Of a stretch of 64,000 nucleotides of DNA, positions 38,601-46,118 are shown piece after piece (within the stretch, counting starts at the first letter, position 1; each line of letters begins with the position of its first letter). A program made the position numbers and the translations under genes. This stretch comes from Flammeovirgaceae bacterium UBA6059. Lineage in GTDB: Bacteria; Bacteroidota; Bacteroidia; Cytophagales; Cyclobacteriaceae. Under the pieces are notes generated by a model. It was not told the DNA's origin, made no database searches, and saw only the letters and a list, made by a program, of their open reading frames with translations. The stretch lies in NCBI GenBank assembly GCA_002435755.1, contig DIYH01000024.1, positions 512,598-576,597 of the forward strand, in the 5' to 3' direction.

Positions 38601-39836
38601 GTCACGCTCAACCTTACCATTCTTCCTACCTACACTGAGCGAACAGAGGTGGAGACTTGTGATCCTTATGAGTTTGATGGACAGTTGTTGGACGAGTCGG
38701 GTCGGTACTTTTCCACCTTCCAGTCAGTACTAGGCTGTGACTCCCTCGTAATCCTCGATTTGACCATCCTACAACCGACAAGTAGCATGGCAGAGATAAG
38801 CTCATGTGAAAGCTACGATTGGAATGGTATGACATTCACGGCTTCCGGTACTTACCAGGAATTGTTGACCAATGCTGCCGGTTGCGATAGCACAGCCACA
38901 CTCAGGCTGACCATTCTGGAGCCAACCGATGGATCTGAGGAAGTGAGCGCTTGTAGCAGCTATCTATGGGAAGGAGAAGAGCTGACCACTTCAGGCCTTT
39001 ATGAAAGGACATTGGTCAATGCTGTGGGTTGCGATAGCCTGGCCACCCTCGACCTGACAATTCTGGAGCCGACCTCCAGCTTCGAGGAAGTCACCCATTG
39101 CGGTAGCTACGAATGGGGAGGAGCGCTATACACAGAGTCGGGCAACTACGAACAGCTGCTCACCAACGCCGCTGGCTGTGACAGTACAGCTATACTGGAC
39201 TTGACAGTACTAGTGTCGGATCAGGTCGAGCTCGAAGAAGAATCCTGCGGTGCTTACGATTTTGGTGACCTGACCTTGACAGCCACTGGCGACTACCAGC
39301 AGGTATTTACCAATCAGGCTGGTTGTGATTCGATCGTGGACTTAAGCTTCACCTACTATGCCGAGCCTGTGATGGACATTATCATCAGTGATGCGACGGT
39401 TGCTGTCCCTGATCAGGCCGGCTTTTCTTATCAATGGATCAACTGTGAAACCGGTGAGGCCATCACTGGAGAAACAAGCAACGCATTCACACCCGAAGAG
39501 AGTGGCACCTATGCCGTGGAGGTTAGCAATGGGCTGTGCAGCGAAACTTCGATCTGCGTAGAGCGAGTCATCGTGCTTTCAGCTTCGACCGCATTGCTGT
39601 CCGAGATATCGATATTCCCGAATCCGACCAGTGATTTCCTCAAAATAGACCTGAACCGAATCAGGCAGGAAGTCGGTGTTGAGTTATTGACATTGGATGG
39701 CAAGAAGGTACTGGAACAGCGCTTTTACAATCAAGACCAACTGACATTAGATGTCAAAGGTAGACAGGGTATCCACCTGCTGCGGCTGGACATTGACGCT
39801 GAAGGTCATGTCTTCCAAAAGGTGCTGATCAAATAA
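35634..39836 (+). CDS. Giant T9SS surface protein with two beta-helix domains and Cys repeats (module C)
   Basis: A 1400-aa protein with signal peptide MKKFNQLIIILGFLLSSAPV, cleaved near YAQ. Beta-helix I (~24-355; GDYATISAAIAAINADGLSG) is followed by two Cys repeats (~363-457) and then a second beta-helix (~461-942; GNFVIGSSTQADFPNFTEAI, NNILVGG). Six tandem Cys repeats (~952-1242), an Ig-like segment (SYQWINCETGEAITGETSN) and a type A sorting domain (ISIFPNPTSDFLKIDLN ... FQKVLIK) complete it. The duplicated beta-helix-plus-repeat arrangement suggests fusion of two related genes. The 3' half is nearly identical to that of the next gene at 40465. Confidence 0.93.
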   Translation: MKKFNQLIIILGFLLSSAPVTYAQLSGDYTVGDGGDYATISAAIAAINADGLSGDVTLTIKAGTYNEQVNISNLNNGDFNVTLEGEDLENTSISPPYEDVLVFTGINIEDTDNITIRNLTIDMPMESGGSQIAIYVHDASNISIEGNMISSISGISIEDATNIEVLSNIVDAERVAIGARSCNTLDVIHNTLHSDQVGFRNNKASGDFTVFTEAVLVFDGVLQNVNVINNIFSGVVSEDDDGNAGISFGVDGSFTSSLAISNLTSDFNLFDADLSMAITGAGLPTTVDGVSLQGDLSLADWNVIEYDLHSTSFSPDFIENTNFRARNEDFRFGTYLSEFATDIDGETRIEDAVDVGADQYCISIENTESVTECHAYEFAGSTLTESGEYFGKFVAVNGCDSLVTLNLTILGPSMGSANVTAEGSYIWNDVLYSESGSYEQTLTDQSGCDSIATLNLTIEPYFLQGNFVIGSSTQADFPNFTEAIADLQYATLTGDVEYTVEAGTYSETLKISEINSNDYNISFIGEEKSTTILHPLDKIEGVGAGVFIDGTDKVMLQNLTLEMDDISDIKVSRSSNDTKGISIVNSDDVTLDNITLKNGSEIIDVNASEYLVATGIYADGVNRMTIENSSFSGAGAHITMADYDEIDILSNTFQRAREVIRNADVGSNLSIEHNDFTGPFRVAIDLSEVVDLSIKENNMNGVDVEESSFTMLLVETTRAIIQGNFIENVEYGIALDKDQDATIAQNRIVSLADEALEAKETDNLTVVNNFFGDVVELEWQLSLDFIHNTVVAQSSDERYEVVFFRVDDLANEDLTVRISNNILVGGNQLEDHLMSITTVNDKEDFSLDLTVDHNLYYLDDQAGQIPLITYEDNDGTTQYSTLAEWQGAQPYDQNSQSFAPSFAGATDFHITNATDYRFGAVLDDVSADIDGDGRLAAVGYDVGADQFCETEENEISVEACGVYSFGGNNLRSSGAYQATFKNQIGCDSLVTLNLTILPTYTERTEVETCDPYEFDGQLLDESGRYFSTFQSVLGCDSLVILDLTILQPTSSMAEISSCESYDWNGMTFTASGTYQELLTNAAGCDSTATLRLTILEPTDGSEEVSACSSYLWEGEELTTSGLYERTLVNAVGCDSLATLDLTILEPTSSFEEVTHCGSYEWGGALYTESGNYEQLLTNAAGCDSTAILDLTVLVSDQVELEEESCGAYDFGDLTLTATGDYQQVFTNQAGCDSIVDLSFTYYAEPVMDIIISDATVAVPDQAGFSYQWINCETGEAITGETSNAFTPEESGTYAVEVSNGLCSETSICVERVIVLSASTALLSEISIFPNPTSDFLKIDLNRIRQEVGVELLTLDGKKVLEQRFYNQDQLTLDVKGRQGIHLLRLDIDAEGHVFQKVLIK
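38486..39360 (+). repeat. Tandem ~44-aa two-cysteine repeats in module C protein
   Basis: Six units end the protein body. The last unit (ESCGAYDFGDLTLTATGDYQ) is of a type found only here and in the 40465 gene. Confidence 0.85.
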
Positions 39837-39968
39837 GATAATATCTATAGCTAAGTACTGAGAGTCCCGATGCTCATTGGGACTTTCTTTCAGTGCTGCT
39901 TTTATCAGATAAGTTTACTTCACAACAATAGTCCGAGAGGATGAAAGGAGACATGGGTCTCCTTTTTT
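39837..39968 (+). terminator. Conserved 3' element, copy 3 (two hairpins)
   Basis: Hairpin 1 is GTCCCGAT-GCTC-ATTGGGAC (39864-39883). The linker TTTACTTCACAACAATAG follows. Hairpin 2 is GGAGAC-ATGG-GTCTCC (39947-39962) followed by six T. AGATAAT, coding in other copies, is noncoding here. Confidence 0.85.
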
Positions 39969-40222
39969 GTTGCTATGCTTTGCAAGTAAGCCCAATCACT
40001 TATTGCCTGAGTTGGATTCCTTCGCTCCGCTCGCCTGCCTTGCCGGACAGACAGGGAAAGATGAACATTTCTGATTGATCATATGATGGCGGCCCAGTCC
40101 GTCTTTGCGAATGAGGAACGAATGAAGTAATCCCAAAGTGCTACATGTGGATAGAGATTACTTTTTCAGGTCAGCAGATGATAATGTGCCGTGAATAATC
40201 GGCACAAAAAGTTTAACCCGAC
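39969..40222. repeat. ~255-bp intergenic repeat, copy 1
   Basis: This stretch is about 80-85% identical by eye to 43632-43881. It contains GCGAATGAGGAACGAATGAA and the GC-rich core CGCTCCGCTCGC and has no coding potential. It follows the 3' element in both places, so the duplicated unit extended past the gene end. The rest of the gap to 40465 holds the half-site pair at 40375. Confidence 0.8.
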
Positions 40223-40374
40223 GCATTGGCACGGATCGATCTTAGTATTTGTATGAAAGGACAGTACTCAACGCAATTCGTTGGTAATTAACCAGTTCAA
40301 TCTCAGGCGGAGGTAGTGGCCAATGCAATTACAATAATAGGTGAAACAAGAGGAGAGGGCTCGAAAAAAGATCT

Positions 40375-40392
40375 GCTAACCAGATGCTAACC
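40375..40392 (+). promoter_or_regulatory. Direct repeat GCTAACC, 11-bp period
   Basis: GCTAACC at 40375-40381 and an exact copy at 40386-40392 are separated by AGAT. The following ~45 bp (TACTTCCATCTGATGATACT and onward) is nearly identical to the region after the same repeat at 46058. Confidence 0.7.
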
Positions 40393-40464
40393 GCTCATAC
40401 TTCCATCTGATGATACTTGATATCACTTTTGATCAATGATCTTATTTCAAATTCAATCCAGGCC

Positions 40465-43400
40465 ATGAAAAAATTCAACCAGCTAATTGTTACCCTCGGG
40501 CTCCTGATACCATCTGTATCGCTAGCCCAAGCACCGCTAAGTGGTGACTATACTGTAGGAGTAGGAGGAGACTATACCACCATTACTGCTGCCATAGCAG
40601 CTATCAACGAACATGGTCTTTCCGAAGATGTGACACTCAACATCGAGTCTGGGACTTACAATGAGGAAATCAACTTATCTAATCTCAACAATGGTGGTTT
40701 CCGGATAACTTTCGAAGGAATCAACGAAGCTACTACTATCATACATCCTCCTGGTACTGTTGGATCAAGTGGTGCCGGAATCCTGATTGACGATACCGAC
40801 CGGGTCACCATCCAGAACCTTACGTTGGAAATGGATGACATCTCGGATGAGCAGGTTGATTTTGATTTAAATGCGACGAAGGGAATTGCGATTCTCAATT
40901 CGGAGGATATCATACTGGATAATGTCCACCTCAAAAACGACAGTGAGACCAGCGATTTTAACGATGATGATTTTTTTATCTCCAGTGCGTTGAGTATCAC
41001 GAATGTTAATACACTTACGGTGAGCTACTGCTCATTTAGCGGAGCAGGAAGTCACATTACCTTAGGAGAACATAGCGATGTAAGCATTTTTGAAAACAGC
41101 TTTCAGACGGCAAACGAAATGATTAGAAAAGATCCGGAAGCAAGTGATGACCCAACTGGAAATAATTTACTAATCGAAGGCAATGAGTTTACAGGACCGT
41201 TTAATTCTGCTATAGAACTATCACATGTGGAGGATTTGATCATTCGCTCCAATGAATTGGATGGTATCGATGGTAATGAGTCAGGATCAGGGGTTTCATC
41301 ATTTGAAAATATTGATCTGACCATCGAAGACAATACGATCAAAAACCTAGAGTACGGGATTGATATGATTAAAGATACCACGGCAATGGTTGTAAGGAAT
41401 CAAATTACAGCTACCTCGGGTGAAGCATTTTATGTAGGCGAATCGTCCGATCTGAAGGTGGTTAATAATTTCTTCGGTGATGTCGTATTGCTGAGCAGAC
41501 TTTTCAATTTTGATTTCATTCACAATACAGTGGTATCTGCATCTTCGGATGTGCGGTCTGAAGTACTCTTTTTAGAAGTAGATGATGACGCCACCGGAGA
41601 CCCTACCGCTAGAATTAGCAATAATATCTTCGTGGGTAACAACCAAGTACTTTACTGGTTGATAGCCTATATTGATTTTAATCAGGATGTGGATTACTCG
41701 CTGGATCACAACCTCTACTACCTGGATGATGATACAGGTATGAAACCGCTCGTCTATTTTGTGGATAGTGGTGGCGAGACGCATTATGGTGATCTGACCG
41801 AATGGCAAAACACCGGACAATACGATCAAAACTCCCAAAGTTTTGCCCCTTCATTCGCAAGTACCACGGACTTTCATATTCCGAACGCGACAGACTACAG
41901 GTTTGGAGCGGTGCTGGATGATGTGACAGAAGATATTGATGGTGATGGTCGTTTAGCAGCTGTTGGTTATGACGTGGGAGCGGATCAATTCTGTGAAACC
42001 GAGGAAAACGAGGTGTCTATAGAGGCTTGTGGCTCTTACTCGTTCGATGGTAACAGTTTGAGATCATCAGGTGCTTACCAGGCTACTTTTAAGAACCAGA
42101 TTGGTTGCGATAGCCTTGTCACGCTCAACCTTACCATTCTTCCTACCTACACCGAGCAGGTCGAGGTGGAGACGTGCGAGCCCTACGAGTTTGATGGAGC
42201 GCTCCTATCGGAATCAGGCCGATACTTCTCCTCATTACAGTCTGTGCAAGGATGTGACTCACTGGTTACGCTTGACCTGACCATCCTCGAAGCAACGACC
42301 AGCACCACGGAGATAAGCGCATGTGAAAGCTATGAGTGGAATGACATGACCTTCACCGCCTCGGGTACTTACGAAGAGCTATTAACGAATGCCGCCGGTT
42401 GCGATAGCACAGCCACACTGGTGCTGACCATACTGGAACCTAGCTCAGGATCGAGGGAGGTCAGTGCCTGCGACAGCTATACCTGGGAAGGCGATGAGTA
42501 CACCGCCTCAGGCACTTATCAGAAAACCTTGCTCAATACTGCAGGCTGTGATTCTGTAGCCACCCTCGACTTGACGATCCTAGCTTCGACATCCAGTGTG
42601 ACGCAGGTCAGCGCTTGTGAATCATACGACTGGAACGGCATGACCTATGCGGAATCCGGGATGTATTCTGCCACACTAGTGAATGCAGCGGGCTGTGATT
42701 CCGTAGCGACCTTAGCCCTGACCTTACTCAGTACCAGCTCAAGTGAGACTATCGTAAATAGCTGCGGTAGCTACGAATGGGGAGGAGCGCTCTACACCGA
42801 GTCGGGCAACTACGAACAGCTACTGACCAATGCAGCTGGCTGTGACAGCACTGCGGTACTGGAGTTGACAGTACTAGTGTCGGATCAGGTTGAGCTGGCA
42901 CAAGAATCCTGTGGTGCTTACGATTTTGGTGACCTGACCTTGTCAGCCACTGGGGATTACCAGCAGATATTCACCAATGAGGCCGGCTGTGATTCGATCG
43001 TGGATTTAAGCTTTACCTACTATGCCGAGCCTGTGATGGACATCATCATCAGTGATGCGACGGTTGCTGTCCCTGATCAGGCCGGCTTTTCCTACCAATG
43101 GATCAACTGTGAAACCGGTGAGGCCATAACCGGAGAAACAAGCAACGAATTCACACCTGAAGAGAGTGGTACCTATGCTGTGGAAGTCAACAATGGGCTG
43201 TGCAGCGAAACTTCGATCTGCGTAGAGCGAGTCATCGTGCTTTCAGCTTCAGCCGCATTGCTGTCCGAGATATCAATATTCCCTAATCCAACCAGTGATT
43301 TTCTCAACATAGACCTGAACCGAACAAGGCAAGAAATCAGTGTTGAGTTATTAACCCTGGATGGCAAGAAGGTACTGGATCAGCGCTTTTACAATCAAGA

Positions 43401-43500
43401 CCAGCTTCAGTTGAATGTCAAGGGTAGGCAGGGTATCCACCTGCTGCGCTTGGACATTGACGATGAAGGTCATGTCTTCCAAAAGGTGCTGCTCAAATAA
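40465..43500 (+). CDS. T9SS surface protein with beta-helix and Cys repeats (module D, paralogue of module C)
   Basis: The ATG at 40465 starts the same signal peptide type as module C (MKKFNQLIVTLGLLIPSVSL). The 1011-aa protein has one beta-helix (~23-500; GDYTTITAAIAAINEHGLSE), seven Cys repeats (~515-852), an Ig-like segment and a type A sorting domain (ISIFPNPTSDFLNIDLN ... FQKVLLK). The region from about 42870 onward is almost identical to 39220-39836. No regulator gene lies directly upstream. Its promoter is of the GCTAACC type shared with 46119, so the nearby regulator at 43960 is the best candidate to control it (inference). Confidence 0.93.
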   Translation: MKKFNQLIVTLGLLIPSVSLAQAPLSGDYTVGVGGDYTTITAAIAAINEHGLSEDVTLNIESGTYNEEINLSNLNNGGFRITFEGINEATTIIHPPGTVGSSGAGILIDDTDRVTIQNLTLEMDDISDEQVDFDLNATKGIAILNSEDIILDNVHLKNDSETSDFNDDDFFISSALSITNVNTLTVSYCSFSGAGSHITLGEHSDVSIFENSFQTANEMIRKDPEASDDPTGNNLLIEGNEFTGPFNSAIELSHVEDLIIRSNELDGIDGNESGSGVSSFENIDLTIEDNTIKNLEYGIDMIKDTTAMVVRNQITATSGEAFYVGESSDLKVVNNFFGDVVLLSRLFNFDFIHNTVVSASSDVRSEVLFLEVDDDATGDPTARISNNIFVGNNQVLYWLIAYIDFNQDVDYSLDHNLYYLDDDTGMKPLVYFVDSGGETHYGDLTEWQNTGQYDQNSQSFAPSFASTTDFHIPNATDYRFGAVLDDVTEDIDGDGRLAAVGYDVGADQFCETEENEVSIEACGSYSFDGNSLRSSGAYQATFKNQIGCDSLVTLNLTILPTYTEQVEVETCEPYEFDGALLSESGRYFSSLQSVQGCDSLVTLDLTILEATTSTTEISACESYEWNDMTFTASGTYEELLTNAAGCDSTATLVLTILEPSSGSREVSACDSYTWEGDEYTASGTYQKTLLNTAGCDSVATLDLTILASTSSVTQVSACESYDWNGMTYAESGMYSATLVNAAGCDSVATLALTLLSTSSSETIVNSCGSYEWGGALYTESGNYEQLLTNAAGCDSTAVLELTVLVSDQVELAQESCGAYDFGDLTLSATGDYQQIFTNEAGCDSIVDLSFTYYAEPVMDIIISDATVAVPDQAGFSYQWINCETGEAITGETSNEFTPEESGTYAVEVNNGLCSETSICVERVIVLSASAALLSEISIFPNPTSDFLNIDLNRTRQEISVELLTLDGKKVLDQRFYNQDQLQLNVKGRQGIHLLRLDIDDEGHVFQKVLLK
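42005..43020 (+). repeat. Tandem ~44-aa two-cysteine repeats in module D protein
   Basis: Seven units are present. The unit CESYDWNGMTYAESGMYSAT is private to this gene, while its neighbours are shared with module C. Confidence 0.85.
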
Positions 43501-43632
43501 GATAATATCTATAGCTAAGTACTGAGAGTTCCGGTTTTTATCGGGACTTTCTTTCAGCTCTGCTTTTATCACATAAGTTTACTTCACAACAATAGTCCGA
43601 GAGGAAGAAAGGAGACCTGGGTCTCCTTTTTT
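43501..43632 (+). terminator. Conserved 3' element, copy 4 (two hairpins)
   Basis: Hairpin 1 is GTTCCGGT-TTTT-ATCGGGAC (43528-43547). The linker TTTACTTCACAACAATAG follows. Hairpin 2 is GGAGAC-CTGG-GTCTCC (43611-43626) followed by six T. Confidence 0.85.
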
Positions 43633-43881
43633 GTTGCCATGCTTTGCAAGTAAACCCGATCACTTATTGCATGAGTTGGATTGCTGCGCTCCGCTCGCAT
43701 GCCTTGCCGGACAGGTAGGGAAAGACGAACGTTTCTGATTGATCATATGATGGCAGCCTAGTCCGTCTTTGCGAATGAGGAACGAATGAAGCAATCTCAA
43801 GGCGCCACTTGTGGATAGCAATTCCCTTATTCAGGTCAGCAGGAGATAATGTGTAATGAATAATCGACACAAAAAAGATCA
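43632..43881. repeat. ~250-bp intergenic repeat, copy 2
   Basis: This is the second copy of the 39969-40222 repeat, in the same position relative to the preceding gene end. It includes GCGAATGAGGAACGAATGAA, a type of sequence that recurs in intergenic regions of this phylum (family impression). Confidence 0.8.
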
Positions 43882-43904
43882 CCCCACTGCAATAGCCAGT
43901 AAGA

Positions 43905-43924
43905 GGAGACATGGGTCTCCTTTT
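43905..43924. terminator. Isolated hairpin-2 copy
   Basis: GGAGAC-ATGG-GTCTCC followed by TTTT repeats hairpin 2 of 3' element copy 3 exactly. The preceding CAATAGCC resembles the end of the linker, so it is a vestige of a further 3' element. It lies 36 nt from the convergent stop of the 43960 regulator. Confidence 0.6.
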
Positions 43925-43959
43925 ATTGATATTAGGCCTTATCAGAATGCATGGAGGGC

Positions 43960-46008
43960 TTAGATCATCATCATATCCCTGATATTGTCGTCGGGACCTA
44001 GTTTCAGTTTTTTCTTGAGTCGATTGATCTTGCTTTTCACCGATCCCGGAGCTAGGTGTGTCACATTTGCGATCTCCTTGTTTGACATGCCTATTTTCAA
44101 ATAGGCGCTTAGCTTGAGGTCATCCATTGTCAGTTTTGGGTGATCTTGTTTGAGTTTTTCAAAAAACTGAGGGTGAACGTCATTGAACCTGTGCAGAAAA
44201 CTATCCCAACTTTTGTCCAACGCATAGCTGTCCTCTATAGTCTTTTTCATTTCCTTGAAACTGGATTTGAGCTGATCGTCCATCCGACTCTCTACCATAC
44301 TTACTGTTTGCTCGAGATTTTTTAGCACTACATTTTTTTCGTGTGTAGCCATGGCCATGGTGGCCAATTCCCGCTCTTTGGCAGCCAATGTTTCTTCGGA
44401 TAGTTTTTTCTCCGTTGCTCTCAATTCTTCGAGCTTATTATTTTTTTCAGCCAAATCCTCATTGGATTTTTGCTTAATACGGTAAGCACGATAAGCTAGA
44501 AAGGCGATGAGAGCCACAAGGCTGGAAACAACGGCAAGTGAAATATTGATGAGTCGATTTCTTGCCTGTTGCTCCTCGAATATCAGGCGTTGACGCTCTT
44601 GCTCCACTTCGAGTCGCCTGGTCTCTTTCTCTAATTCGTATTCATAATTTGCCGTAGCAATTTCAAGGGATTTTTCTTCGGTATATATACTATCTTTTAA
44701 TTGATTGAACCTGATCAGGTATTCATAAGCTTTACTATTATCACCACTGGCATTGGCAGCTTGATGGGCTATGCGGTACACATCTCGCTGATGACTGACA
44801 AAGTCAGTTACACTGGCCATGACAAGAAGTTCATCGACAATTTTGCGGAGCTCTCTTGTTTCACCCTCTTTTAATAGACATTCGGCAAGTAGCACCTTGA
44901 GTAGTAGTCGTTCCTGGGGGTAATCGTTTTCTTCCGCTATTTGCAATCCCTGATTGATGTAGGACAATGCTCCCTGGCAGTCACCGTTTTCTACCTTTAA
45001 GCCGGCTATACGTTCGAGGATATAGGCGACCCAATCCTTGGTGTCTAATTCCGTGTGAAGCTCAAGACTGATTTCATAAAACGACTGTGCAGAGTCGACC
45101 CGACCTAGCGCTTTATAGCTGTCCGCTATATAGGAAGCTTGGTTGGCCATTTCAAATTTGAGCCCATGTTTTTGACTTGATTCATAGGACTTCTTAGAAT
45201 AACTGAGTGCTTGATCATAGTACTTCATTGAGTAAAATTGTTGACCTAACCGACCCGTCGCTGCGGCTTTGATCGTACCATAATTAGCACTATCTGCTAT
45301 ATCGAGGGCTTGCTGTATATACTTTATGGCCTTATTAAGGTCACCTGTATTTTGATATACAAGTCCAAGGTTATTGTATGCAATGGCTACATTAGCCCAT
45401 TGACCCAGTTGGCGATATAATTCCGCAGATTGCTCAAATAGCGCAGCTGCCTCTTCAAGACGTCCCAAACTATAGAAGACTACCCCTTGAAGAGATTTGA
45501 CATTGATCTTGTTCGCCTGGTAAGTCTTATCCTTCACGATTCCCTTACCTCGCTCATTGAGGGAATCAGATATACTAATGTTCAACAGTGTCGAATCATA
45601 TTCTCCTTGGGAATTGTGTATCGAGGCAATGTTGTAGTAAGACGCAATATGTTGCTGAGTGGTATGATTGATGTAGTCCTGCGAGAGATCATCATAGTTA
45701 TCTTCTATGAGGGTATTCAGTTTTTCATAATTGGATCTGGCTATATCGTATTCCCCTCTTACTCGATAAGACTGTGCAATTATAGTTTGCGCCTGGATGA
45801 CACCTTGCAGCCAGGATTCCTGTTCTGCTAGTTGATAAAGACTATCTGCTAACCTAAATGAGGCCTCAGGATCAACATGCAAGAGTTCGTCTGCTCGTCT
45901 CGCTTCACTCAGAAAATCTTCTTTAGATAATTGAGCATGAAGAGAGATTCTTACTGAGCAAATTACCAAGCATGAAAAAATTATTCTAATGGGATGTAGT
46001 CTGATCAT
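43960..46008 (-). CDS. TPR sensor with membrane helix and LuxR-like HTH (module E regulator)
   Basis: A 682-aa protein with a signal peptide (MIRLHPIRIIFSCLVICSVR). Tetratricopeptide repeats span ~40-450 (AYNNLGLVYQNTGDLNKAIK; AATGRLGQQFYSMKYYDQAL). A transmembrane helix (~490-512; ISLAVVSSLVALIAFLAYRA) and a coiled coil follow. The HTH is LTMDDLKLSAYLKIGMSNKE, IANVTHLAPGSVKSKINRL. It is the same architecture as the 12302 regulator, though clearly diverged. It is divergent from the module E surface gene across a 110-bp gap holding GCTAACC repeats, and convergent with module D, which has the same promoter type, so it may control both (inference). Confidence 0.92.
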   Translation of the reverse strand: MIRLHPIRIIFSCLVICSVRISLHAQLSKEDFLSEARRADELLHVDPEASFRLADSLYQLAEQESWLQGVIQAQTIIAQSYRVRGEYDIARSNYEKLNTLIEDNYDDLSQDYINHTTQQHIASYYNIASIHNSQGEYDSTLLNISISDSLNERGKGIVKDKTYQANKINVKSLQGVVFYSLGRLEEAAALFEQSAELYRQLGQWANVAIAYNNLGLVYQNTGDLNKAIKYIQQALDIADSANYGTIKAAATGRLGQQFYSMKYYDQALSYSKKSYESSQKHGLKFEMANQASYIADSYKALGRVDSAQSFYEISLELHTELDTKDWVAYILERIAGLKVENGDCQGALSYINQGLQIAEENDYPQERLLLKVLLAECLLKEGETRELRKIVDELLVMASVTDFVSHQRDVYRIAHQAANASGDNSKAYEYLIRFNQLKDSIYTEEKSLEIATANYEYELEKETRRLEVEQERQRLIFEEQQARNRLINISLAVVSSLVALIAFLAYRAYRIKQKSNEDLAEKNNKLEELRATEKKLSEETLAAKERELATMAMATHEKNVVLKNLEQTVSMVESRMDDQLKSSFKEMKKTIEDSYALDKSWDSFLHRFNDVHPQFFEKLKQDHPKLTMDDLKLSAYLKIGMSNKEIANVTHLAPGSVKSKINRLKKKLKLGPDDNIRDMMMI

Positions 46009-46057
46009 TGATACAAATTATAAAGAAAAACCTTACGCATTTGAGACAGATGAGGTT

Positions 46058-46075
46058 GCTAACCAGATGCTAACC
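46058..46075 (+). promoter_or_regulatory. Direct repeat GCTAACC in the module E divergent promoter
   Basis: GCTAACC at 46058-46064 and 46069-46075 has an 11-bp period, inside the 110-bp gap between the divergent regulator and the surface gene. It duplicates the arrangement at 40375. Confidence 0.7.
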
Positions 46076-46118
46076 ACTAATACTTCCATCTGATGATACT
46101 TGATATCACTTTTGACTC

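Noticed and set aside
21408..43632. The repeated 3' elements as integron attC-like recombination sites between gene cassettes
   Set aside because: They have two ordinary stem-loops with T-runs and no GTTRRRY core sites. Genes on both strands are interspersed and no integrase is present. Terminator or RNA function is simpler.
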